Positions 12,847-25,492 of a stretch of 64,000 bases of DNA are shown piece by piece (positions within the stretch are counted from its first letter, which is position 1; each line of letters opens with the position of its first letter). Below the pieces are notes generated by a model, which was given only the letters and a program-made list of their open reading frames with translations, ran no database searches and was not told the DNA's origin. Position numbers and translations under genes: made by a program. The DNA comes from Perca fluviatilis (lineage: Eukaryota > Chordata > Actinopteri > Perciformes > Percidae), in NCBI RefSeq assembly GCF_010015445.1, contig NC_053126.1:19527169-19591168 (forward strand), given 5' to 3'.

Positions 12847-13766
12847 TTATACATACATATATATATATATACACACATACACTATATATATATATATATA
12901 CACACAGTATATAAATACTGTATAGCTATATAAAAAGGGACTAAGAGGTGAAGGATAGAGCTCATGTTTAATTAATGATTCGATCAAAGAAAACAAAAGC
13001 GGTGTTATGTTCCGTATGGATTTTGACGCCAAAAGCAGTTCAAATATGTGCACGGTTAAACTCAGACTTCACTCCCCATTTCCCCTCCCCTGGTTGGGCG
13101 ATGAGTTGCGAACGAGGATCTATTTCAGAGGGGTGAGAGTGGGAGGAGCGGGGGTTCCTTTAGGTAGAAGCAGACAGGTACACAAAGGCATGCCAGAACT
13201 CTTACTTAAATCCCCATCCTGTTCCCCCTAGGACTATAGCTGCCAGGAGAATAGCACCTGCGATGGACCCTATTATGATATTGGTGCCACTGGGACCTGC
13301 GCAGAGGAAGGAGGAAGGGTGTGGAGGAGGAAGAGGAGTGGGGGGGCAGAAACAAAACAACACCACTAAAAAACACACGTCAGAGGACAGCATCAACACT
13401 GTACATCAACGACAACAACTAGAGAGAGAGAAAGGCAGATGGTAAGATACCTGCACACAGAAAAAGAGAGATGAAGGGAAGGAGGAGGATACCAGCACAT
13501 GGGTTGGAGGTGGGAGAATGGGCGGGTGAGCGAGGGAGGTCAGGGAGACAACAGTAACACAAAAAAACAAAAGGAGAGAGTTGTATTACTTTGTTCTCAT
13601 TCCCCCTCTCCTGCTCTTTCAGATGGACACCCTCTTGCTCAGGGTGGCTTTTTTGGCCCTATGAGAGCAGCTGCTCAATTGCTCTGTGTCATTGGCAGAC
13701 TGCAAGAAAGTAAGGAAGACACTTGAAGATGGCGGTGTTTGCAAGACATTCAGTATCACCACACCC

Positions 13767-13804
<38 letters not shown>

Positions 13805-14210
13805 AATGATCTGTACATGCACATATGCTCTAATGGATAAACATGTCTCAACACACACCTACACTCTTCCAACATTGGAACCAAGACTCGCCAGGAGGGA
13901 AAACACTGTGTGGTCTATATAATGATGTTAACTTTCTCACAATACTCAGGTGAACTACTCTTTGTATTTGAGGACAAGATACTGTGCTCTGCTTCAGCGC
14001 ATAGAGAAGCTACAGTGATGATGGGTAGAGACCATGAGGGGGATATGAGAGGCAGACAGAAAAAGAGACATGGGCAGGTTGAGAGGCACTATGGACCTTT
14101 CTTCACTTGGTCTGTCGGGACGGTTGGCTCAGGGATGGGATCAAAGACACTGCAGTCCTTTCCTGTGTAGTCTCTGTCACAGATACACTTCACCTCATTA
14201 CTGCAGGTCT

Positions 14211-14262
<52 letters not shown>

Positions 14263-17200
14263 CAGAGATAGGGAGAGATGAAAATCAAGTGCAATAAGCA
14301 CGAGCAGAGAAAGATGTTAAATGTATAGCCAGTAAGCATGGATTTGGTGATTTACAGGTCAAAAGACATTTTTGAATCTATGTTAAAACTGGGCTGTCAT
14401 ATTGGTAACATATACATTGGCAATGGTGTTTCAACAGCCTTTCAATGACAGTATTTCAACACATACAGTAGTTTCAACCTGTTCCACATTGAAATACATT
14501 CATTTAAATGCTGTTGAAACAACAGTTAGTGTGTGCGACTGACAGATTTTGACATGAAAATGTTTATTTGGTAGATAACAAGAGGAAATCTTTGAAGGAA
14601 AAACAATGGTTATATGTCACCACATATATTTAAATGTAAAACAAGTCAGAATTACATTGATTACAGTTACTTAAATGCAATTGAAACAACAGTTTTAATG
14701 CATGTAAATAAAAGGGACAAACAATTTGAAACCCTTCTCAATATAGTCAGTCCAGTACGACACCACCCTCAACTATGACCTCAGTAATAGACATATAATT
14801 GAATTTACACACATACAACAATGTCACCAAAAACATTATGAGCTTCATAAAGATAGATGTTATGGCAAGGCTGTTGTACTGCACTGATGTACCTAATAAA
14901 GTGGCCCCTCAGTGCATGTAACTAATGTGTCTAAAATACGTTTTCAGGAGGGTTTTTACCCCGTGGTCGGAACAGATACGCCCATTGTTGGATCCAGAAC
15001 AGGTGCTGAGGTTAAACGCTGCCACAGGGAGGCAGCGTCGCTCCAAACACATCATGTTGGGACCACAAGGAGTGCCTTCCTCCACATAGCCCAGGTCTGA
15101 TCCGTCCTCCAGCAGAGCATGGCCACCTCTGCAAAACCATCCAAACATGTCAGACAGGTGGGAGAAGAGGGATAGCACCTTTAGACATTTAGGAACACGA
15201 GGTTCTTATTTTTACACTACGTTAGCTGTAGCTGATCAGATAGATGTGACCCACTTACCTGCAGTCCAGGTACTTGTTCTGGTGGTAGAGGGTGAAGCTG
15301 GTCACCTCACCCTGCAGGTCTCCAAACTTTGGTTTTGTCGTCACGTTGGCACAGAACAGGAAGCCGCATAAAACGTCACTAAACAGGAAAAAGTAAATGG
15401 CAGAGAACAATGTGTATCAAAAAAGCAGATTAGAGTGAACACACTCTTATTCTTCTATGAGAATATCAGCAAGGGGTATCGGGATGGTGAGACTCACGGC
15501 TTGTTGCACTGCAGCCAGCCCTGGCCTTCAGGACCTGGACCACAGTTGCCTTTCTCTGTCCCCTCAGCGTTCAGCTTCTCATAACAAAACCTGTCCGCTG
15601 AATCTGGGAGGGCAAACAGACATACTAATTAGACTGTTGCAAGGAGAATGAGACTACAACGCCATACATACAACATACCCTTTCCAGGTGCAAGCTGCAC
15701 ATGTTCTATACTTACTATAACCCCAGAGTCCCCTACACTGTCCATCATGAGTTCGGCATCGTCCACCATAACAGCGGCCCTGAAGAAATGAGACAACAAT
15801 AATTAAGTTTACATCAGAGTGAGCTTCAGACAAGAATCCTTAAACCAAACCAGCCCTTACCTGAGTAGAATCACACATATAGCCATCCAGCTTGTGCACA
15901 TTATGAGGACACTGCAAAAGAAGAAAAGTACTTAATGTTCTGAATACTCTGGTTGATCATGCAGTTTTTCCACCCCAATGTTCCAGTAAACCCTACCTGA
16001 CTGGAGTCTCCGGTGCAGGTCTCTGGGATATCACATTCGTTCACAGCCTCTCGACATACCACGCCTCTCAACTCATACTAGGTCACAGCATAAAAAGGCA
16101 TCAGGTACATTTTGGATTAGTCATATAAGTAATCATACATGCTGTAGAGGTAAGTAGCACTTAGTAGAGACCTTTCTTTTTTTGCATTTTATTGCATTCA
16201 GTTCACTTCATTTTTGTTATGATCTATATTTGAGGGGAAGTACTGTATACTTGGGCACATACCATAAAGCCCTTGACACTAAGATAACGATTGTAGAGGT
16301 TTACGTCTCAACACATGAAATATCTCTAGAACTAATGTCTTACTCCTGCCAGCTTGATGAGCAAAACCGAAAAACATCATGCCTGATGTTTTAGTCGGTC
16401 CAAAAAACATATTGCATGCAGAACAAAAACTATTACTGGTACCTTTTCCAGTTGTTTCTTTTCTAATTCCCTATTTTGCAACCCTAATCATTTATAATAA
16501 ATTACAACAGACATTTTTTTGGGGTTTGGCACTCTTCATTGTTAAATACTTTCTTTTTCTTATATAAAGACGATTGTTATACAGGCTTACCTTGCAGCCA
16601 CTGCAGCAGAGTCCGTTACTGCACATGGCATCATGGGTAAGTGTGCACTTTTTACAGCAGGCTCCTCCATTACGGGCGCACTCCTGCAGCCATAGAAATG
16701 AAAACAAACCTTCAGCTCTGCCTCAGAAAAAAGTTTAATAGCTGGCTTTCATTAATGATATCCAACTGCATACTTACCACCTGGGATCCACAATCACACT
16801 CTTCCCCTGGTTCCACAAAGCCATTCCCACACTCTGGAGGGTCCAACAGCTGAGGGAGACACAGATGGACATATATGAGCACATATATATATAAGTGGGA
16901 GACAGATGGAGGAGAGATGAAATGTGTCAATAATATAGGAAATTGTTGGCTGGAAGTACGGAGATACTAATATGCTATATATATATATACTATAAAAATT
17001 AATATATATATAAAAATATATATATATAATATAATATATACTATAAAAAAATATTCTATGGTCATGTAAGTATGTGTAAAAATTTTACCTCGAGAATAAT
17101 TAATTAGTCTATAAATGATGCTCAGAGGCCCCACATGGCCCTCACCTTGTTTGGCTTGTTGAAGAGGCAGCTCCCGCCCCCCTGGAGCAAGAACTGGATG

Positions 17201-20200
17201 TACTCATCAATGCTGCAGCGAGAAAACTTTCTGGGCAGATAGTACCTGCGTCCACGCACACGCACGCGCACACACGACAAAAAATAAAAAACTGCACAAT
17301 GCTTTTCTGTCAGTAAGGAATGTGGGTGTCTGTGCCGTCACTTTGCAATCTGACAGAAATGTTACCATCTGTAGTAGGATATTACTCAAATGAATAATTA
17401 AAATCTGTATGATTCCCTCTGTTAAGGAGAGCCAAATCCAAATCACATTACAAAACGCATTCTGTGTAGTACATACTTTAAATTCAATTTGTAATTCTTC
17501 CAAGGTTGTGGGCACACTGATGTCTGATATTTCAACAATGTTTTTAACGTATCAAATACAAGCTGTGATTATCACAGGCTTGGCTCATTGAAGACTGAGT
17601 AAAAGTCAAAGCATCCCTCTGTTACAGGTGTTTAATTGTCTACTCGAATAAAATGAACGGAACAAATTGCAGTGACAAGAGGGATTGCGACAAGAAAACA
17701 GTCCTGCTGTTTAATTTTGTCAACAAACAGAGAAGAGATTCATTTTACAGGTCTGTTGTGTTTTGTTTTTGTTGTTCACTTCAGTGTGCTATGATGTGGA
17801 TTTTTACCCCGTGTCTTCCATGATGCAGCCCAGCCAGGCATCTGGGCACCTGCAGTCTCCTGTAATGAAGACAAGGAGGAAGAAGATGAGAGGGGAAATG
17901 TGACTCAAAGGAAAGGAAAGGAAATTAAAGGAAAAAAATAATGTGGTAATTGGCATTTACAACCCAAGCTGTATGTTGCAGCAAGATTTAATGATCGGCA
18001 AAGAAGAATATACTTCCCATAAAACTGGTACCTAGTGACAGAGGTATGGAGAGGCTATAGTGTGTGCACGGAGTTCTTGTCCTGACATTAAATAATAGGC
18101 ATGATGGCTCAACATTAATCACTGAGCCCATTGTTCAGTGGCAGCAATGTTCTAACCACCGCCCCCTCCTTCTTAGACACAGGTGACTTATTACCTAATG
18201 GAGAAGTCTAATTACAGAAGAGAACTGCTGGACATGGATACAACACCCAACTCTCTCTCCAACACCCCTCCTCAATACCATCTCTGCTTGCCTCAATCCT
18301 TCCCACACTGATCTTGCTTTGATCATTTATTCAGTTTAATGCCTGGTTTATTAGATCTCTCTATCCTCCCCCCTGCATTATCAGTCTTTCCTGTAATCTT
18401 TTACCTGCAGAGTTGCGTACGTTGTTCCACCTCATACCGATGTTCTGGCCAAGACTCTGGCACAAAGTGATGGCCATTGCTCCTACATTCCCATACTGGA
18501 ACGAATACACATAGGAAAGCTTTAATGTGAGATGGGGACAATGTTGATATACAATGCTAAAGGTAACTTGGGTTGCACCAAACATGATGTAGTTAAAACC
18601 AGGATTAAAGTAATAGTTCAACATTTTGGGAAATATGCTTATTACCTTTCTTGCCAAGAGTTAGAAGATCAATACCACTGTTTTATGATAGATTAAAGGC
18701 TACAGCCAGCAGCCAGTTAGCTTAGCTTAGCATAAAGACTGGAAGCAGGGTAAAAACAGCTAGCCTGGCTCTGTAAAAAAGTGTAAAAAAGTGTAAAAAC
18801 AAATCATCGTTTTACTGAGTTATGTGCTGGACTATTTCTTGACTGGGACCAGTAAGGTGTTGGTAGGCGGATTTTGTTACCTTTGGACAGAGTCTGGCTA
18901 GCTGTTACGGTTTCCAGTCTTTATGCTGAACTAACTGTATGCTGGCTTAAACTACATATTTACCATACAAATGTGAGAGTCGTACAAATGAAAAAAAAGA
19001 AAGTGAATAAGTACATTTACCAAAATGTCTATTTGTGTCTATAACTATTACTTTAAACCATGGTTTAACTAATTATGTTGCAACAAAACTTGAAACATTA
19101 ATATTATTTAAGTAATTGAACAGGTTTATGGTTTATATGCAAACTTTTCTTCATATCTTGGTTTAGTCCTCTCACAACCTAAATTAAAATTGACCATGTT
19201 GCTCCAGACTCTTAGGGCGCCGCAAACCCAGACGCAAGACGCCCATGTCATTTAAATAGCAAATGCACCTATGCCCATTTTTGCGCCGATGGGTGTTCAG
19301 GTGAATTCTTGGCGTATTACTATCTTGAGGCAGTGGGAAGTGATTGGGAGTTGACCAACAAAAACCTGTTCTAAAGTCAATAGCACAGCATTTCATTGGG
19401 TAATACTTTACTTGAAGGTATCTATAAGAGTGACATGACAATGTCATGAACACATGATGTTATGTCATAAACGTTTGACTTGTTTATAATGTTTATGACA
19501 CGTTCATGACAGTGTCATGTCACTCTTACGTAGATACCTTCAAGTAAAGTGTAACCTTTCATTGTTATTTTAACAGCACATTAGTAAAATGTGCCCAGGC
19601 TTATGCACAGCGCTCGTACACTATGCTTGCACACAGCACACAAACATGCAAAAGATTACAAATAAAAATATTACGGTGCAAATTCGCCATCATAATAGCA
19701 ATGTGCCAAGGTACAAACGCGCCTGGCTTTTAAAGGGAATGGGAGATGACACTCTGATTGGTTTATTGCATGTTACACCCAAAACACATGTATGAATTAA
19801 CGAAGACACTAAGTACAACCCTTTTGAACCATGCGCCCGGCGCACAGAACCTTTTATCCGCCGTCAAACTAGCAAAAGTGGATTTGGACACGCCCTAAAC
19901 GCACCTACGCCATTAGCTTCACGCCGTGCGCTTAGATTGTTAAAATAGGGCCCTTAAACACCAATTTTACTGAACTTACTTTAAAATGGCAGGTTAGGTG
20001 GTTCAACATAAATTCGTTAATCATTCATTAAACACATTTTTTTATTAATCAATAGTTTCATTTAGATAGTTCAACAAAGATGGATTCAATTAAAATAATT
20101 TGTATCTACATTTATCTTAACCCTAATCTTTAATTTAATCCTTGTTGGTGGCAACAGAAAATAGATACTTAGATTAGATTCTCCTCACCTCGTTGATGCC

Positions 20201-20878
20201 TCCTCCCCTTGTTAGAGAGCACACCCCTCCTGAGTAGGCTGTCCCACTGCGGCTACTGTGAAATGTTCGCCCTCTGAGGTGCAAAGGAAAGATACCATAA
20301 TTTAAAATAAAACCTCAACTAAGACCCAAAAATCAAAGAAGCCTTAATTCTCAAGATATTAGATTTTTGTCTTCTTACGAGAAAAGATGGACGACGTCAC
20401 TCTGATCTTTGATGTTGTCCTTCCTGTATTTCATAAAGTTCTGCAGCGTTATCAATGGATCTTCCACTACTGGCATCATATTTTTAGAGGTCCAGGTCTC
20501 CATGGCAACCAACACAATCCTCGTGTTCAACTGTTCCTTGTAGATCTGGGGACCAAAAACGGCCATCAGTTTACCGCTTTGTTGGTGTGACACCTGTGCT
20601 GTGGACACTGTGTGGTATCTGGGATAAATCATTTGCAAATGTGGAAAGAAATGCACACTTCTTGACAGGTGGCGGTGTGTGAATGCAAGGTTTAGGAGTA
20701 GGAGGATTATAATCCTTCAAACAAAGCTCTTACTGCATCTGCCATGTTGACCACTGCTTTGGCAAAGTTCTTGGTTTGGCTGCTGGAGCGACGCAGCTGT
20801 ACAAACTGTGGAGAGATACACAGATGGTATAAGAGATGAATCACATTTACCCTCTGATACACAAAAACACACACAAAA

Positions 20879-20946
<68 letters not shown>

Positions 20947-23900
20947 TTGTACTTCTATACTTATAGGGATCCTGACATGAGGCATACATTTATAGGAATG
21001 TTTCACTGAATTTATTTGCTTGAGTTACTGGCATCGGCAGCCCACAATGCTGGCGTGTATTTGTATTCATTTTTTTTAACTTTTTTTTTAAACTCCAGCT
21101 ATATTTTGACTGTAAAACTTTAAGACAGTTTACAAATCAACATATGTACATTTATACCGGCGAGGGCAGTTCTAACAACATAGTTTACTTACACCACAAT
21201 ATACTCTGATAAATAAAAGAAAGAAACTATGTCAGTGGATGCCAATGAAAGATTTCAACAGACAAGAAAACATGATAACAACCAGGCTAATACACACATC
21301 CCCAAGCTATGCTGGTAGATGGTTAGCCACGCAAAACCATGCTGGTAGATCGAGGCACTGTAGGACAGCCTGTATGAGCCAGACACTTTTAATTTCTAAC
21401 AACAAAGAGCACCAACCAGATTAGACATCCACATAATTAGCAGCAAAACATACATTTAACTCACAATTTCATTGTCGTTGACCACCATCAACTCAATATA
21501 TTTGGTCTCAGTCTGGACAGAGGGCTTGCGAATATATCTCTTAGATCTCCTCAGCCCCCCAGACACCTGCTGTTCCCTCATTTGGTCTGGTCTGTCATCA
21601 TCACCATCACCTCCTCTGCTATCCCACTCACTGTGCTCTGTACAGTCTGGACACACAGAAAAGCAGAGCTGCAGGCACTTAGAGCAATATTACTTGGTTC
21701 TTGTGCAGTGCAAACATTGCTATCACAATCTCATTCAAAACATTTCAGTTCCCAATCCAAAGAGATGTGACTGTAATTATTGCCCCGTCTGAATTAACTA
21801 AAGATTACATCCCATTCAATTATTACATTTGTTTGGTCTGAATTGTCCTTTCTGTCATAAATAAATTGAATTATTTGAACATAGGAGACTACAACTGTCG
21901 TGTTGGAGGTTTATTGGACAGTAACATAAGCAGTACCTATGGAATATTAGGTAATTTAACTTACTGCAACAGTACACAGGAGGTTGGGTCTAATTTATCC
22001 AAGGGGGTTATATTAAATATGTGATAAAGATAAGAAAATAAGAAAAGACTTAAAGGCAGTACTATTCTGATGTGATATGAGCATCAATAGCTTATGTTTT
22101 AAATACACTTATGTACCTGGGCAGTGGGGGGGAAGTCTGATATCAGGCATCCTGCGGATTAAGTGAGCGCCATCATCCTATAACAGAATACACCCAGATT
22201 ACATTAGACACATGAGGACCTAAAGACAACAAAATCAGCATCCAAACTCACAATAATTCAATAATTATCACTACAACTAATATACACTGACTATTTTACC
22301 TGATTGCTCCCATTGTGAACGGGCTCAATCCCGTAAGAGAAGAAGCCGTCAGAGAACATACCGCTAAGGACCAACAACAAGAGAAAGACAGTGATATGCA
22401 GAGCAGAAAAACAGAAAACTTAAACAAATACGCAAACTTAAGTAATTATGTGTGCACAGAAATTAAGCAGGACAACAAATGTGATTTTATAAATAACTGT
22501 CAGGCTCACCGCAGGCCGTGGCAGGTGGAGAGAGCTGCCCAGGACTCTGGTAAACCTCTTAACCTTCCCTGGTAGTAGCAGTGCTCCCCTCCCTGTGGAC
22601 ACACCACAGCTCTACTGACACACTTCAGGCTTTACAGGCCCTTTTTATACTTCATTGGGTATCGTAAAAGGTCAGCTCTGTGGAAACAAAATTCTCCCAA
22701 CCTCTGCATATGTCACTCCTCTCTCCCTCTTTCCCCACTATCACGTTCATGGCACAGTTTGTGACCTACTTGTGTCCTGTGCTATACTCAACTCTATTCT
22801 GCTTCACTGACAATAGAGGTGAAGGTAAACCCAGGATCTCTTCAATAAATCAACACTCATGTTGCTCACACAGTTAGATCTGAGAATTTAACATGGGATG
22901 ACTGTAAAATTGGCAGGCTGCAGCTGAAAAACACAAGATGAGAGTAAAAAAAGAATTGTGCTCTGCTCTTACCTTTCCTCATAACAACGTTCACTACCAC
23001 CAAAGAGCCCTAGCTTTTGTCTCCAGCTAACACTCCCTTCAAAAGTGGGCGCACTGCTTCACGAGGTCACAGCGGCGAAGATGAACCACCAGGAAAGGTG
23101 AGAAAAATGGTTCACCTGAATAACACTGAGTTCAGCAGGGTGTCTCAGCCTTGCCACAACAGCTCAGCCAAACAACACCTTGGTGTTTTGAATGGAAACA
23201 AAAGCATTCTGACGACCAAGATCAGTCTAGTGACGTGCTGCCGTGAATGTATCACACCTGCCATGTCAGCATCAGAGGCATCATGTGAGGCCTCTGTCCA
23301 GCTGGGCGACAATCTGGCCTGACTACAGGTCTCCATCCCCGGCCCTGTAAGCCTCCTCTCCCTCCCGCCACTCTGGGAACAAACCAATTGTCTATGAACA
23401 CACATACACCCCCAAAATGACTCCTCCCTGTTCCAACATTCAAGCTAATTTTGCCTTTTGTATTAACTGACATTTTACTCCTCATTTTCCCTCCTCCTCC
23501 TCTCTCACCAGCTCTCCTCCCTCTCGCTCTTCTTTTATTCTCTCGCTGCCAAGAACTTAATGACACTGCTGAGCTAACTCGTTGCTATGGAAACAGGCTT
23601 GTGATTGGCCAGGAGAATTGAGGTAGAGTTTGGAATGATTATGGGTGGGGACATGGAGTGCTGGCTGGGTGAGTGGGTGTCTGCTGGGGGGGCAGTGAGT
23701 GGCACATTTATTCAGAACAGAAAAAAAAAAAACATTAGCCCTTCCTCCTGGCTAGCAGAACGCAGTGACATTCTTCTGGTCTGTCCTGACAAGCACGCAT
23801 CACATTAGATGTCAAGGCTTTCATCCATGTTTCTGTTATCTCTTAATTCTTTCTCTGAGCTTGTGGTTTTACACTACAGGCATCTGCTGCCTTTCTTATT

Positions 23901-25438
23901 GACTGTCTGTCTTGACTTCTTCTTGCTCTCACAGCAGAGAGGCATGCATGCACAACGCTGACAGGAAAAACCCACGTATGTAGAGCGCAGTAACATACAT
24001 AATCATAAACAGTTACATGGCAGCCCACTTTTAAAGCAGAGAGCACACAATGTCCTCTCTATAAAAAGATAAGATGGGAGGATGATGTCAGACTGTAAAA
24101 AAATAAATAAAACATCACATAAAAAGATTAGCCTTAAAAGATGAAAACAAAACAAAAAGCATGTCATATATTTCTAAAAATGAGACATTAATCAAACAGA
24201 TCTGCATTAGATGACCTTAAAATATATATGAGACATAGGAATTGTGTTACATGATGAGCTCTAGTGAGGCATTGCATCTGAAAAAAAACAACCTTTAAAT
24301 TAATTCTAAGATTCACTGGCAACAGCACCAGTGTAAAATGGGACAAAGTTTGACTCAGTTTCTGCAGCCAAATAACTGAATACTGCACCGCCGCTCTGGT
24401 CATCTCATTAATATGCTGCCTTCTTTGTGCCAAAAGTTCACTCACTTAAATCCTGCCAGTACACATCCCCACCCCACGCAAACTGTCTTACCACTGATTG
24501 TGAAGGTCTCCCATCCTGGTTAAAGTGTCGTTCCACATATTCTGAAGACAGGAGGTGACTGCAAAGAGAAAAGAGATAGCATGAACATCTCTAACAGCAT
24601 TATCTCTATCACCACTATGTAATACAAATTGGTTATTTTCCCCCTCTTGCTCTCCCCTCAAATGTATTTCACAAAGAATAAGTGAACATATTAACATGTG
24701 GTGTTAATAAAATTAGTGGAACCTCTTAATCATGCAGCAGTGTGTCTGTGTGTTTGCCACATTGGTATTCCCCATCTTGTCATGCAACATAATAGAGACG
24801 CTAAGTGCATTTGCTTAAGTGCTGGGAAATGCTAATGAGAACAGCTGTAGTGAATTAAGAACACCTACTGATACAAGTGTGTACAAAAAGGCAGATCTTA
24901 TGATGTTTTGAACAGTAATACTAACTGGTTTAGCTCCAGGTCCAGAGTGAAGGTGTGTCCAAAGGCTTCCACTTGGAAACAGCTCTGGGCCAAGTGGACG
25001 GGCTGAAAAAACAACAACCACCCCACAGTGACAGACAGATTTCACAGTTGATAAATCAAAGTGTAACAAAACAATTGTGAAGAGTGTCGCTCTGTAAATG
25101 CCACAACGTGATTGTGGAAAGGTTCTATGAATAATTCAACAGAATCAACAGTGTGTACGCTCTAAAAGCAACACGGCAGTTGAAATATTATGATTGATAA
25201 AGTCTCTATTGATCGACAAAGGCTGCCAGCATTCAGGCATGCATGACCACAGAGAGCTATGGTTGTTTAAGAGCTAATCTAGAATTGCGGGATGGAGATG
25301 TATGGAGATGGAGGAGGCAGAAGGAGGGAAAGAGGAGGAAGATAAAACTTTACTGGTGTGGTCTAAATTCAGTCATGCTGTGCCAATGCCCCTAATGGAC
25401 TACTGCCAGAGCTAGGGCAGTGAGGAGACAGCAGGGCC

Positions 25439-25492
<54 letters not shown>

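Noticed and set aside
16591..16683. A separate small cysteine-rich gene
   Set aside because: The cysteine-rich exons between 14960 and 16849 are consecutive disintegrin and cysteine-rich exons of adam11 with matching phases.
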